Positions 22,662 to 31,888 are shown, numbered from the stretch's first letter. The stretch: 35,480 nucleotides of DNA from Eubacteriales bacterium (GCA_030533405.1 JAUNJF010000020.1:1-35480); one strand, 5' to 3'. The notes: generated by a model from the sequence alone, not told the origin. Numbers and translations are program-made.

Positions 22662-23369
22662 CTATTGAAAATAATCAATTAAGGCAGCATTTAAATTTTT
22701 TCGGATATCAGGAAAATTTTCGCTGCTTTTTTCTATGAATTCCTTTATTTCCTGGCGTTTTGTTTTACCATCAGCAGGACATGGATTGGAAACCACAGGA
22801 ATTTTATTTCTCTTAGCAAAACCACTAATTTCACGTTCGTTTATATAAAACATTGGGCGTATCACATCTAATCCAGTTTTATCCAAATGCGTAACAGGAG
22901 GAAAACAATAATAATGACCTTCGAAAAACAGAGACATTAAACTTGTTTCAATGAAGTCGTCTTTATGATGTGCGTATGCAATTTTATTACAACCAAGAGA
23001 TAAAGCTTTTTCATTTAATGCGCCTTTTCGCATTTTTGCACAAAGAGAACAGGGATTTTTTTCTTTTCTTTCTTCAAATGTAATGTCATATATTTGAGTA
23101 TTTACGACATAAAAAGGAATATCTAATGATTGACAATAGTTTTTCAAAATGTTTTGTGATGATAGGTCTTTTGTAATTCCTAAATCCACATAGATGGCAC
23201 AGAGTTTAAACGGTACAGGGTAAAATTTATTTAAATGTGCTAATCCATGCAATAATGTCATGCTATCCTTACCGCCAGATAACCCGACTGCTATATAATC
23301 ATTTTTTTCAATCATCTGATATTGCTTGATGCATTGTCTTAAGTAGCTTAATAATTTCTGTGTATCCAT
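22662..23369 (-). CDS. TtcA-like tRNA 2-thiocytidine biosynthesis protein
   Basis: The only gene read on the - strand. The 235-residue protein is an ATP-pyrophosphatase (PP-loop) of the TtcA/MesJ group, which activates a tRNA base for sulfur insertion. The PP-loop SGGKDS is at residues 31-36. Cys107-x-x-Cys110 (PCSLC) and Cys197 (NPCPADG) match the three cysteines that hold the 4Fe-4S cluster in TtcA enzymes. HHKDDFIETSLMSLFF is a second family motif. The protein is shorter than E. coli TtcA (about 310) but normal for the compact Gram-positive forms. ATG is at 23369 with GAGGT just upstream on that strand. The actual tRNA target is an inference from the family. Confidence 0.85.
   Translation of the reverse strand: MDTQKLLSYLRQCIKQYQMIEKNDYIAVGLSGGKDSMTLLHGLAHLNKFYPVPFKLCAIYVDLGITKDLSSQNILKNYCQSLDIPFYVVNTQIYDITFEERKEKNPCSLCAKMRKGALNEKALSLGCNKIAYAHHKDDFIETSLMSLFFEGHYYCFPPVTHLDKTGLDVIRPMFYINEREISGFAKRNKIPVVSNPCPADGKTKRQEIKEFIEKSSENFPDIRKNLNAALIDYFQ
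22684..22732 (+). terminator. Rightward terminator for recU lying inside the opposing TtcA-like gene
   Basis: GCAGC (22684-22688) pairs with GCTGC (22722-22726), with additional AT-rich pairing inside (AAATTTTTTC against GGAAAATTT) and outside (AAG with TTT). On the + strand six Ts follow directly (22727-22732); on the - strand no T-run follows. It therefore fits a terminator for transcription coming from recU, 24 bases after its stop, within the last codons of the opposite gene. Confidence 0.55.
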
Positions 23370-23457
23370 TTCTACCTCGATTCTAAAATACGCATTCTCG
23401 TTAAATTTTTCACAATAAATACTGAAATTGTCTTTAGTTTATCAGTTTTTTCACCAC

Positions 23458-23487
23458 TTTACAAATACCTATTATATAGAGTATAAT
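23458..23487 (+). promoter_or_regulatory. Promoter for trpS
   Basis: TTTACA (23458-23463, 5/6), an 18-base spacer and perfect TATAAT (23482-23487). It lies in the 186-base divergent gap between the TtcA-like gene and trpS. The leader is only about 60 bases, which is too short for a T-box, and no T-box sequence is seen. Apart from this promoter I can point to no further defined element in the gap. Confidence 0.65.
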
Positions 23488-23555
23488 ATTTTTCAGTGTT
23501 TTTTGATATAAATAAAAAGATGAAATGAGAGAATCAAAGCTAAGGAGAGTTAAAA

Positions 23556-24644
23556 ATGGCAAAAATAATTTTGACAGGTGATAGACCAACTGGAAGACTT
23601 CATGTAGGACATTATGTTGGATCGTTAAAGCGTAGAGTGGAGTTACAGAATTCTGGAGAGTTTGATAAAATTTATATAATGATTGCTGATGCACAGGCAC
23701 TCACAGATAATGCAGATAATCCAGATAAGGTAAGAGAGAATATTATAGAGGTTGCACTTGACTATTTGGCATGCGGACTTGATCCTAGCAAATCAACAAT
23801 CTTTATTCAATCAATGATACCAGAACTTACAGAACTTACATTTTATTATATGAATTTGGTTACAGTTTCAAGATTGCAAAGAAATCCTACTGTAAAAAAT
23901 GAAATTAAAATGCGTAATTTTGAAGCAAGTATTCCTGTTGGATTTTTTAATTATCCAATCAGTCAGGCTGCAGATATTACAGCATTTAAGGCAACTGTTG
24001 TTCCAGTTGGTGAAGACCAGATGCCAATGATTGAGCAGACGAAGGAAATTGTACATAAATTTAATTCAGTGTATGGAGAGGCATTGGTGGATCCACAAAT
24101 TCTTCTTCCAGATAATGAGGCTTGTTTGCGACTTCCAGGAATTGATGGAAAGGCGAAGATGAGTAAATCTCTTGGTAACTGTATTTATTTAGCAGAGGAA
24201 CCAGAGGAAATCAAGAAAAAAGTAATGAGTATGTATACAGATCCAGATCATATTAAGATTACAGATCCTGGTAAATTGGAAGGCAATACGGTATTTACAT
24301 ATTTGGATGCATTTAGTAAACCAGAGCATTTTGAACGTTATTTGCCAGAATATGCGAATTTGGATGAATTAAAAGCGCATTATACAAAAGGTGGATTGGG
24401 TGATGTTAAGGTGAAGAAATTCCTCAATAATGTAATTCAGGAAGAGTTAGAACCAATCCGTAATAGAAGAAAAGAATATCAAAAAGATATTGCTTATGTT
24501 TATGATGTTTTGAAAAAAGGAAGCGAAGAAGCAGAAAAAGTTGCTGCGCAGACATTAAGTGATGTAAAAGCTGCAATGCGAATCAATTATTTTGATGATG
24601 AAGAATTGATTGCACGTCATATTGAAAAATATAAAGAACAATAA
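23556..24644 (+). CDS. trpS: Tryptophan--tRNA ligase
   Basis: Class I aminoacyl-tRNA synthetase that charges tRNA-Trp. The HIGH-type motif is HVGH at residues 16-19, inside GDRPTGRLHVGHYVGSL, and the KMSKS loop is exactly KMSKS at 201-205. Other family landmarks are QSMIPELTELTFY and PVGEDQMPMIEQT. The 362-residue length is somewhat above the 330-340 of the Bacillus enzyme and matches the subgroup with a slightly longer C-terminal part. ATG 23556 is preceded by AAGGAGAG. hisZ begins 36 bases later with no promoter or terminator between, so trpS probably heads the transcript with the histidine genes. Confidence 0.95.
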   Translation: MAKIILTGDRPTGRLHVGHYVGSLKRRVELQNSGEFDKIYIMIADAQALTDNADNPDKVRENIIEVALDYLACGLDPSKSTIFIQSMIPELTELTFYYMNLVTVSRLQRNPTVKNEIKMRNFEASIPVGFFNYPISQAADITAFKATVVPVGEDQMPMIEQTKEIVHKFNSVYGEALVDPQILLPDNEACLRLPGIDGKAKMSKSLGNCIYLAEEPEEIKKKVMSMYTDPDHIKITDPGKLEGNTVFTYLDAFSKPEHFERYLPEYANLDELKAHYTKGGLGDVKVKKFLNNVIQEELEPIRNRRKEYQKDIAYVYDVLKKGSEEAEKVAAQTLSDVKAAMRINYFDDEELIARHIEKYKEQ

Positions 24645-24680
24645 AATCAACGGAATGAAAGAATAAAAGGAGATTTTGAA

Positions 24681-25943
24681 ATGGAAAAACTGTTATATAC
24701 TCCAGAGGGAGTGAGGGACATTTATGATAATGAATGTAAAAAGAGACGCAAGGTGCTGGATAAGATGCATCATGTATTATCCCTTTACAGTTATAATGAT
24801 ATAGAAACACCTACCTTTGAATTTTTTGATATTTTTAACCGAGATAAAGGTTCGGCAGCGTCTAACGAAATGTATAAGCTTTTTGACAGAGACAATAATA
24901 CCTTGGTATTGCGTCCGGATATGACACCTAGTATTGCAAGATGTGTTGCCAAATATTATGACAGTGAAGAATTGCCGATTCGTTTGTGCTATCAGGGAAA
25001 TACATTTTTTAATACTCCAAATCATCAGGGTAAGTTGAATGAAATTACACAATTAGGTGCGGAGTTGATTAATGATGATTCTTCCGCCGCAGATGCAGAG
25101 GTGATTTCAACGGTTATTGACTGTTTTTTGGCATCTGGAATCAAAGAATTCCAGGTTGAAATCGGTGAGGTTGATTTTTTCAAGGGAATTTTAAAAGAAG
25201 CAAAGTTAGATGATGAAACTGGAAATGCAATTCGTGATTACATTCATAATCGTAATTTCTTTGGTCTGGATTCTTTTTTGAAAGAACTTTCTTTAAGTGA
25301 TGATATTAAAGAGGTATTGCTTAGTTTTGATCAATTGTTCGGTGGAATTGAGATGCTTGAAAAGGCGAAAGGACTTGTTTCAAATTCTATTTCCATAGAA
25401 GCAATTGAGCGTTTGGAAAAAGTCTATAAGGCGCTTTCGTATTCTGGATATGAACAGTATGTAAGCTTTGATTTTTCGTTATTGAGTCGTTATGAATATT
25501 ATTCCGGTGTTGTGTTTAGAGGATATACATATGGTACTGGTGATGCTGTTGTAAAAGGTGGAAGATATAACAACCTGTTGAAGCAGTATGGTAAGGATGC
25601 TCCTGCAATAGGATTTGCGTTTTATATTGATGATTTAATGATGGCAATTTCACGTCAAAAGATCGAGGTAAGTATTGATAATTCTGCTAATATCATTTTA
25701 TATGAAATTGATAAACAGGAAGCTGCTGTAAAGATGGCAACCAGTCTTCGTAAAAGTGGCAGAAAGACACAGTTGATTAGAATGTCTAAGAAAAAACAGG
25801 TAGAAGATTATATAGAATATGGTAAGAAAAATCATTTTTCTGGAATGTTTTTCTTAACATCAGATACTTCGGTTACTGTATATGATTTTGTTTCTGAACA
25901 GGAACAGACCGCTCAGATTTCAGACATTGTTTTTTGTAAGTAG
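24681..25943 (+). CDS. hisZ: ATP phosphoribosyltransferase regulatory subunit HisZ
   Basis: HisZ is a catalytically inactive paralogue of histidyl-tRNA synthetase that joins short-form HisG to make a functional, histidine-regulated ATP phosphoribosyltransferase. The 420-residue product has the class II synthetase fold: TPEGVRDIY at the start, LRPDMTPSIAR (motif-2 region), and a C-terminal block with YYSGVVFRGYTYG and GGRYNNLLKQYG. It is immediately upstream of short-form hisG (215 residues), which depends on HisZ, so HisZ rather than HisS is well supported. The start is ATG 24681 with AAAAGGAGAT. Confidence 0.93.
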   Translation: MEKLLYTPEGVRDIYDNECKKRRKVLDKMHHVLSLYSYNDIETPTFEFFDIFNRDKGSAASNEMYKLFDRDNNTLVLRPDMTPSIARCVAKYYDSEELPIRLCYQGNTFFNTPNHQGKLNEITQLGAELINDDSSAADAEVISTVIDCFLASGIKEFQVEIGEVDFFKGILKEAKLDDETGNAIRDYIHNRNFFGLDSFLKELSLSDDIKEVLLSFDQLFGGIEMLEKAKGLVSNSISIEAIERLEKVYKALSYSGYEQYVSFDFSLLSRYEYYSGVVFRGYTYGTGDAVVKGGRYNNLLKQYGKDAPAIGFAFYIDDLMMAISRQKIEVSIDNSANIILYEIDKQEAAVKMATSLRKSGRKTQLIRMSKKKQVEDYIEYGKKNHFSGMFFLTSDTSVTVYDFVSEQEQTAQISDIVFCK

Positions 25944-25982
25944 TATACGACGCATAATTAAGTATATTGGAGATGATAACAT

Positions 25983-26630
25983 ATGAGATATTTAACATTT
26001 GCACTTGCCAAAGGGCGTTTGGCGAAAAAAACATTAGGATATTTAGAGCAGATAGGAATTACCTGTGAGGAAATGAAAGATCCAGATACAAGAAAATTGA
26101 TTTTTACGAATGAAGAGTTAAAACTTCGATTTTTCTTGGCAAAAGCAGGTGATGTACCAACTTATGTGGAGTATGGTGCTGCTGATATTGGTGTCGTAGG
26201 AAAAGATACGATTATGGAAGAGGGAAGAGATAATCTGTATGAGGTGTTAGATTTGGGATTCGGAAAATGCAGAATGTGTGTATGTGGACCTGAATCAGCA
26301 AGAGAGGTATTGCAAAAGAATGAAATTATTCGTGTTGCAAGTAAGTATCCGAATATTGCTAAAGATTATTTCTTTACAAAGAAGAATCAGACGGTTGAAG
26401 TTGTTAAACTAAATGGTTCTGTTGAACTTGCTCCAATTGTAGATTTGTCTGATGTGATTGTAGATATTGTTGAGACAGGAACGACTTTGAAAGAGAATGG
26501 CCTAGGTGTATTGGAAGAGATTTGTCCGCTTTCTTGTCGTATGGTTGTGAATCGAGTTAGTCTCAAGATGGAACAGGAAAGAATTATGAAAATTGTGAAT
26601 GATTTAAAGAAATTGATTTACGAGGTGTAA
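25983..26630 (+). CDS. hisG: ATP phosphoribosyltransferase catalytic subunit (short form)
   Basis: Catalyses the first committed step of histidine synthesis: ATP plus PRPP to N1-(5-phosphoribosyl)-ATP. The 215-residue length and absence of the C-terminal regulatory ACT-like domain mark the short HisG_S form. Motifs: [13 protein letters not shown] at the N-terminus, [11 protein letters not shown] near residue 70, and the PRPP-binding stretch [15 protein letters not shown] near residue 160. hisZ lies directly upstream and hisD starts 3 bases after its stop. A GGAGATG site precedes ATG 25983. Confidence 0.95.
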   Translation: MRYLTFALAKGRLAKKTLGYLEQIGITCEEMKDPDTRKLIFTNEELKLRFFLAKAGDVPTYVEYGAADIGVVGKDTIMEEGRDNLYEVLDLGFGKCRMCVCGPESAREVLQKNEIIRVASKYPNIAKDYFFTKKNQTVEVVKLNGSVELAPIVDLSDVIVDIVETGTTLKENGLGVLEEICPLSCRMVVNRVSLKMEQERIMKIVNDLKKLIYEV

Positions 26631-26633
26631 GGT

Positions 26634-27923
26634 ATGAGAATTGTTAAATTGACAAATGATACAAAGAAGAACCTTTTAGATGATTTATTGAAAAGAAGTC
26701 CTAATAATTATACAGAATATGCAGATACTGTACAGGAAATTGTAAATAATGTAAGAGAAAACGGTAATAAAGCATTATTTGAGTATACAAAGAAATTTGA
26801 TAAGGCTGATATTCATGAAGGTAATATTTTAGTGACAAAGGAAGAAATTGAGGAGGCATATACACAGGTAGATGCACACTTAATTGAAGTCATTCGAAAA
26901 GCATTGGCGAATATTCGTACGTATCATGAGAAACAGCGTCAGTATAGTTGGTTTGATACAACAGAGGATGGAACAATGCTTGGTCAAAAGGTATCAGCAT
27001 TGGCATCTGTTGGAGTATATGTACCAGGTGGAAAGGCTGTTTATCCATCGTCTGTTTTAATGAACATTGTGCCAGCAAAAGTAGCTGGTGTTAAAAACAT
27101 TATTATGACTACACCATGTAATGCAGAAGGTAAGGTATATCCTACTACATTGGTTGCTGCAAATGAAGCTGGAGTAGATGCAATTTACAAAGCAGGTGGC
27201 GCACAGGCAATTGCTGCGTTGGCTTATGGTACAGAGTCGATTCCAAAGGTTGATAAAATCGTTGGCCCAGGTAATATTTTTGTTGCATTGGCGAAACGTG
27301 CAGTATATGGTTATGTGAGTATTGATTCGATTGCGGGTCCTTCAGAGATTTTAGTATTAGCAGATGAAACCGCAAATCCTAGATTTGTAGCTGCTGATTT
27401 ATTATCACAGGCAGAACATGATGAATTGGCATCTGCCATTTTAGTAACGACATCAGAAACTTTGGCGAATCAGGTATCTGCTGAGGTAGATGGATTTATC
27501 AAGGAATTATCTCGTGGAGAAATTATGCAGAAGTCTATTGATAATTATGGTTACATTTTGGTGGCAGACAGTATGGATGAAGCAATTGAAGCAGCAAATG
27601 ATATTGCAAGTGAGCATTTAGAGATTGTAACCGCAAATCCTTTTGAGGTTATGACAAAAATCCGAAATGCGGGTGCGATTTTCATTGGTGAATACAGTTC
27701 AGAACCGTTAGGTGATTATTTTGCAGGGCCAAATCATGTACTTCCTACAAATGGAACGGCAAAATTCTTTTCACCACTTAGTGTAGATGATTTTATCAAG
27801 AAATCGAGCGTAATTTATTATTCAAAAGAAGCACTTGAACCAATTCATCAGGATATTATTGATTTTGCAACGAGTGAGCAATTAACAGCCCATGCAAATT
27901 CCATTAAAGTGCGTTTTGAGTAA
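26634..27923 (+). CDS. hisD: Histidinol dehydrogenase
   Basis: Performs the last two oxidation steps, L-histidinol to L-histidine, using NAD and Zn. The 429-residue protein shows VGVYVPGGKA near residue 125, PGNIFVALAKRAVYG, DSIAGPSEILVLAD, the metal/catalytic SQAEHDE segment near residue 260, and the catalytic SEHLEI near residue 327. The C-terminal GPNHVLPTNGTA is also typical. Length is normal. The ribosome binding site GAGGTG lies inside the end of hisG, so the two are translationally coupled. Confidence 0.95.
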   Translation: MRIVKLTNDTKKNLLDDLLKRSPNNYTEYADTVQEIVNNVRENGNKALFEYTKKFDKADIHEGNILVTKEEIEEAYTQVDAHLIEVIRKALANIRTYHEKQRQYSWFDTTEDGTMLGQKVSALASVGVYVPGGKAVYPSSVLMNIVPAKVAGVKNIIMTTPCNAEGKVYPTTLVAANEAGVDAIYKAGGAQAIAALAYGTESIPKVDKIVGPGNIFVALAKRAVYGYVSIDSIAGPSEILVLADETANPRFVAADLLSQAEHDELASAILVTTSETLANQVSAEVDGFIKELSRGEIMQKSIDNYGYILVADSMDEAIEAANDIASEHLEIVTANPFEVMTKIRNAGAIFIGEYSSEPLGDYFAGPNHVLPTNGTAKFFSPLSVDDFIKKSSVIYYSKEALEPIHQDIIDFATSEQLTAHANSIKVRFE

Positions 27924-27959
27924 ATACTTCGTATAGAAATATTGAGAAAGGGTGAGAAT

Positions 27960-28553
27960 ATGGCAGGAAGAATAGCGTATGTAGAAAGAAAGACAAATGA
28001 AACAGATATAAAACTAGAGTTACATATTGATGGAACTGGTCAGACGAAAATTGATACAGGGATTGGTTTTTTTGATCATATGCTGAACTCTTTTGCAAGA
28101 CATGGTTTTTTTGATTTAAAATGTTTGGTAAAAGGAGATTTATATGTAGATTCTCATCATACAATTGAAGACACAGGTATTGTATTGGGAGAGGCAATAA
28201 AAAAAGCATTAGGAGATAAAAAAGGAATCCGTCGATATGGACAGAGAATCCTTCCGATGGATGAGACATTGATGCTTTGTTCTCTTGATTTATCAGGTAG
28301 ACCTTATTTTGTTTATGATATGAATTTAACTGTGGATCAGGTTGGTTATTTCGATACGGAAATGGTAAAAGAGTTCTTTTATGCACTGTCTTATGGTGCA
28401 GGTATGAATTTGCATCTGAAACAATTAGAGGGAAGCAATAATCATCATATTATTGAGGCTGCATTTAAAGCATTTGCAAAGGCGCTTGATGAAGCAACAC
28501 AAATTGATCCTCGCATGAAGGATGCAGTATTATCTACAAAAGGAACTTTATAA
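27960..28553 (+). CDS. hisB: Imidazoleglycerol-phosphate dehydratase
   Basis: Removes water from imidazole glycerol phosphate in histidine synthesis; a Mn enzyme. The 197-residue single-domain product has all the repeated His motifs: [13 protein letters not shown] near residue 42, [11 protein letters not shown] near residue 64, and [17 protein letters not shown] near residue 160. It lacks the N-terminal histidinol-phosphatase domain of the E. coli bifunctional HisB. ATG 27960 after AAAGGGTG is preferred over the in-frame TTG at 27942. Confidence 0.95.
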   Translation: MAGRIAYVERKTNETDIKLELHIDGTGQTKIDTGIGFFDHMLNSFARHGFFDLKCLVKGDLYVDSHHTIEDTGIVLGEAIKKALGDKKGIRRYGQRILPMDETLMLCSLDLSGRPYFVYDMNLTVDQVGYFDTEMVKEFFYALSYGAGMNLHLKQLEGSNNHHIIEAAFKAFAKALDEATQIDPRMKDAVLSTKGTL

Positions 28554-28573
28554 AAAATCGAGAGGATAATAGG

Positions 28574-28942
28574 ATGAGTGAAATAAAAACGATTGCTGGA
28601 GCAAAATGTGCATTGGATTTTGATACATTTAAGTTGGACAGTGCTGGATTGATTCCATGTATTGTACAGAGCGCCGAAACAAATGAAGTATTAATGATGG
28701 CATATATGAACAAAGAATCCTTTGAAAAAACATTGGAAACGGGTTACATGACATATTTTTCAAGAAGTAGACAGTCACTTTGGTTAAAGGGAGAGACAAG
28801 TGGACATTTTCAGCATGTGAAGGAATTGACAATTGATTGTGACAAGGATACAATTTTAGCAAAGGTAATTCAAATTGGGGCAGCATGTCATACAGGAAAT
28901 CCGACTTGTTTTTTTACACCGTTAGCAAGTGTTGAAGAATAA
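28574..28942 (+). CDS. hisI: Phosphoribosyl-AMP cyclohydrolase
   Basis: Opens the purine ring of PR-AMP, the third step of histidine synthesis, using Zn. The 122-residue product covers the HisI domain only: [15 protein letters not shown] near residue 40, the [16 protein letters not shown] motif, DCDKDT (metal-binding acidic cluster), and the C-terminal Cys/His ligands in [11 protein letters not shown]. The HisE pyrophosphohydrolase domain found in fused HisIE proteins is absent and no separate hisE is in the window. It follows hisB by about 20 bases. Confidence 0.93.
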   Translation: MSEIKTIAGAKCALDFDTFKLDSAGLIPCIVQSAETNEVLMMAYMNKESFEKTLETGYMTYFSRSRQSLWLKGETSGHFQHVKELTIDCDKDTILAKVIQIGAACHTGNPTCFFTPLASVEE

Positions 28943-28974
28943 TGGATTTTGGAAAGGTATATGGAGGTGGAATG

Positions 28975-29112
28975 ATGTTATTTGCAAAGGAATTATTTAT
29001 TTATGTATTTAAGTATGTTGTACTTGGTGTTGTTGCTATTTGTGGTGTTGTTGTTGGTGCCAAATACAAGAAAAATAAGATTGAGAAAAATCAGACAGAA
29101 AATGATAAATAA
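28975..29112 (+). CDS. Unrecognised 45-residue single-pass membrane peptide
   Basis: A short open frame between hisI and alaS with a strong GGAGGTGG (28963-28970) and two consecutive ATGs; the second (28975) is better spaced. The peptide begins MLFAKELFIYVFKYV, continues as one hydrophobic helix (about residues 6-29) rich in Val/Gly with one Cys, and ends in a polar tail rich in Lys and Asn. It would be a single-pass protein with the charged tail probably cytosolic. I do not recognise the family with confidence. Good binding site, codon structure and placement inside the operon argue that it is real. Confidence 0.7.
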   Translation: MLFAKELFIYVFKYVVLGVVAICGVVVGAKYKKNKIEKNQTENDK

Positions 29113-29141
29113 AAATATAACAGTTAAGTGAGGACGAAGAA

Positions 29142-31778
29142 GTGAAGAAATACGGTTTGAATGAATTAAGAAAAATGTATTTGGAGTTTTTTGAGAGCAA
29201 GGATCATTTGAAGATGAACAGCTTCTCATTGGTTCCACATAATGATAATTCGTTATTATTAATTAATGCTGGTATGGCGCCATTAAAGCCATATTTTACT
29301 GGACAGGAGATTCCACCAAGACGTCGTGTTACAACCTGTCAGAAATGTATTCGTACAGGTGATATTGAAAATGTTGGTAAAACAGCTCGTCATGGTACAT
29401 TCTTTGAGATGCTTGGTAATTTTTCTTTTGGAGATTATTTTAAGAAAGAAGCTATTAGTTGGTCATGGGAATTTTTGACAGAAGTATTGGAGATGGACAA
29501 GGACCGTCTTTATCCATCTGTATATCAGGATGATGACGAAGCCTTTGAACTTTGGAATAAAATGATTGGGGTACCAGCGGACCGTATTTTCCGTTTTGGC
29601 AAAGAGGATAATTTTTGGGAGCATGGTTCAGGTCCTTGTGGTCCTTGTTCAGAGATTTATTATGATCGTGGTGAAAAGTATGGTTGTGGAAAGCCTGATT
29701 GCACAGTAGGTTGTGATTGTGATCGTTATATGGAGATTTGGAATAACGTATTTACACAGTTTGATAATGATGGCAAGGGTAACTATACAGAATTAGAGAA
29801 TAAGAACATCGATACTGGTATGGGATTGGAGCGTTTGGCTTCTGTCGTTCAGGATGTGGATTCTATTTTCGATGTAGATACAATTGAAGCACTTCGCAAT
29901 AAGGTATGTGAATTCGCAAATGCAACTTATAAGACAGATGAGAATAAGGATGTATCCATTCGATTGATTACTGACCATATTCGTTCGTCAACCTTTATGA
30001 TTTCAGATGGTATTACTCCTTCAAATGAAGGAAGAGGATATGTGCTTCGTCGTTTGATTCGTCGTGCGGCTCGTCATGGAAGATTACTTGGCATTGATGG
30101 TGTATTCTTAGCAAAGCTTTCTGAGACTGTAATTGAAGGTTCTAAGGATGGATATCCAGAGTTAGAAGAAAAGAAAGAATTTATCTTTAAGGTATTAACA
30201 CAGGAAGAGAATCAGTTTAATAAAACAATTGATCAAGGTTTATCTATTCTTTCAGATATGGAAGCGGATTTGGAAGCTAAGGGAGAAAAGACATTAGGTG
30301 GAGAGGATGTATTTAAACTTTATGATACATATGGATTCCCACTTGACTTGACAAAAGAAATTTTAGAGGAAAAGGGCATTGGCATTGACGAAGACGGTTT
30401 CAAGGCATGTATGGAAAATCAGCGTGTAACTGCAAGAAATGCAAGAAAAACTACGAATTATATGGGTGCTGATGCAACTGTATATGATGAGATTGATCCA
30501 GCGATTACTACAGAATTTGTTGGATATGATAATGAAACTGCGGATTCTAAGATTACAGTAATTACAACAGATGTGATTACAGAGGCCATTGTAGAAGGTG
30601 ATGAAGCAACTATTTTTGTAGAGAAAACACCTTTTTATGCAACAATGGGTGGTCAGCAGGGTGATACCGGTATCATTTCCCTTAATGATGCTACATTTGA
30701 AGTAAAAGAAACAATCAAATTAAAGGGTGGCAAATATGGTCATGTTGGCGTTGTTACAAAGGGAATGTTTAAAACAGGTGATGAGGTACATTTGCAGATT
30801 GCTTCTGAAAAACGAGCAGATACTTGTAAGAATCATAGTGCAACACATTTGTTACAGAAAGCACTTAAGACTGTTTTAGGTAATCATGTAGAACAGAAAG
30901 GTTCTTTGGTTACACCAGATCGTTTGCGTTTTGACTTTGCACATTTTTCAGCTATGACTGAGGATGAAATTGCTAAGGTTGAGGCAATTGTAAATGCGGA
31001 AATTGCACATGCACTTCCTGTTATTACAAAAGAAATGCCAATTGAAGAAGCAAGAAAAACGGGCGCTATGGCATTGTTTGGTGAAAAATATGGTGATACC
31101 GTTCGTGTTGTAAATATGTCAGATTTTTCAATTGAGTTATGTGGTGGTACACATGTATCTAACACAAGTGTAATTAGCACATTTAAAATTGTTTCAGAAT
31201 CAGGTATTGCATCAGGTGTTCGTCGTATTGAAGCATTAACTGGAGCAGGTGTCATGGCATATTATAAAGAGTTAGAGGAGAAGATTGCCAAGGCAGCATC
31301 CTTATTAAAAGCAAATCCAGACCAGATGATTGATAAAATTGGTCATTTGTTAAAAGAAAACAAAGAATTGGCATCTGAAAATGAATCGTTGAAGGCAAAA
31401 TTAGCCCAGAATTCGATGGGAGATGTTACTTCAGATATGATTTCCGTTGGGGAATACAATATTATTGCAACTGCGGTAGATGGTGTTGATATGAATGGAC
31501 TCCGTGATTTGGGTGATCAGTTAAAGAATAAGGTTGGAGAAGGTATTGTAGTAATTGCGTCTTCCAATGATGGAAAAGTGAACTTAATCGCAATGGCTAC
31601 GGATACAGCAGTAAAAGCAGGTGCGCATGCGGGTAATCTAATTAAAGAAGTTGCCCCACTTGTTGGTGGCGGCGGTGGTGGTCGTCCAAATATGGCACAG
31701 GCTGGTGGTAAAAATCCAGCTGGAGTTGCAGATGCAATTGCAAAGGCAAAAGAGGTAGCAACAGCGCAGTTAGGGTAA
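29142..31778 (+). CDS. alaS: Alanine--tRNA ligase
   Basis: Class II synthetase that charges tRNA-Ala and edits mischarged Ser/Gly. The 878-residue length is normal. Aminoacylation domain: CQKCIRTGDIENVG and RHGTFFEMLGNFSFG (motif 2 region, near residues 66-100), then GMGLERLASV (motif 3) near residue 228. Editing domain: zinc ligands His565-x3-His569 (HSATH) and Cys667-x3-His671 (CGGTH). The C-Ala/DHHA1 domain ends with a glycine run before RPNMAQAGGK. The start is GTG 29142 with GTGAGG upstream. No T-box leader is present in the 29-base gap. rpsU's promoter begins 9 bases after its stop. Confidence 0.96.
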   Translation: MKKYGLNELRKMYLEFFESKDHLKMNSFSLVPHNDNSLLLINAGMAPLKPYFTGQEIPPRRRVTTCQKCIRTGDIENVGKTARHGTFFEMLGNFSFGDYFKKEAISWSWEFLTEVLEMDKDRLYPSVYQDDDEAFELWNKMIGVPADRIFRFGKEDNFWEHGSGPCGPCSEIYYDRGEKYGCGKPDCTVGCDCDRYMEIWNNVFTQFDNDGKGNYTELENKNIDTGMGLERLASVVQDVDSIFDVDTIEALRNKVCEFANATYKTDENKDVSIRLITDHIRSSTFMISDGITPSNEGRGYVLRRLIRRAARHGRLLGIDGVFLAKLSETVIEGSKDGYPELEEKKEFIFKVLTQEENQFNKTIDQGLSILSDMEADLEAKGEKTLGGEDVFKLYDTYGFPLDLTKEILEEKGIGIDEDGFKACMENQRVTARNARKTTNYMGADATVYDEIDPAITTEFVGYDNETADSKITVITTDVITEAIVEGDEATIFVEKTPFYATMGGQQGDTGIISLNDATFEVKETIKLKGGKYGHVGVVTKGMFKTGDEVHLQIASEKRADTCKNHSATHLLQKALKTVLGNHVEQKGSLVTPDRLRFDFAHFSAMTEDEIAKVEAIVNAEIAHALPVITKEMPIEEARKTGAMALFGEKYGDTVRVVNMSDFSIELCGGTHVSNTSVISTFKIVSESGIASGVRRIEALTGAGVMAYYKELEEKIAKAASLLKANPDQMIDKIGHLLKENKELASENESLKAKLAQNSMGDVTSDMISVGEYNIIATAVDGVDMNGLRDLGDQLKNKVGEGIVVIASSNDGKVNLIAMATDTAVKAGAHAGNLIKEVAPLVGGGGGGRPNMAQAGGKNPAGVADAIAKAKEVATAQLG

Positions 31779-31786
31779 AAAAATCC

Positions 31787-31814
31787 TTGACGTATTACCA
31801 AAATGTGTTATAAT
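31787..31814 (+). promoter_or_regulatory. Strong promoter for rpsU
   Basis: TTGACG (31787-31792, 5/6), a 16-base spacer and perfect TATAAT (31809-31814). It starts 8 bases past the alaS stop, and no terminator separates alaS from it, so rpsU may also receive readthrough from alaS. The leader (about 70 bases) can form two mutually exclusive stems: TTGTGT (31820-31825) with ACACAA (31853-31858), or GTTGTAT (31841-31847) with ATGCAAC (31860-31866). Confidence 0.8.
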
Positions 31815-31888
31815 CTAACTTGTGTTTTAAATAACCCAAGGTTGTATGGTAGACACAATATGCAACTGAAGGGAGGTCGGGTGAGAAG

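Noticed and set aside
23370-23555. T-box leader for trpS
   Set aside because: The transcript leader after the promoter is only about 60 bases and the AGGGTGGNACCGCG-type T-box sequence is absent. The same holds for the 29-base gap before alaS.
27904-28386. 160-residue open frame on the - strand opposite hisB
   Set aside because: It overlaps a fully conserved hisB gene, has odd composition (Leu/His/Gln/Pro-rich), and has no family resemblance.
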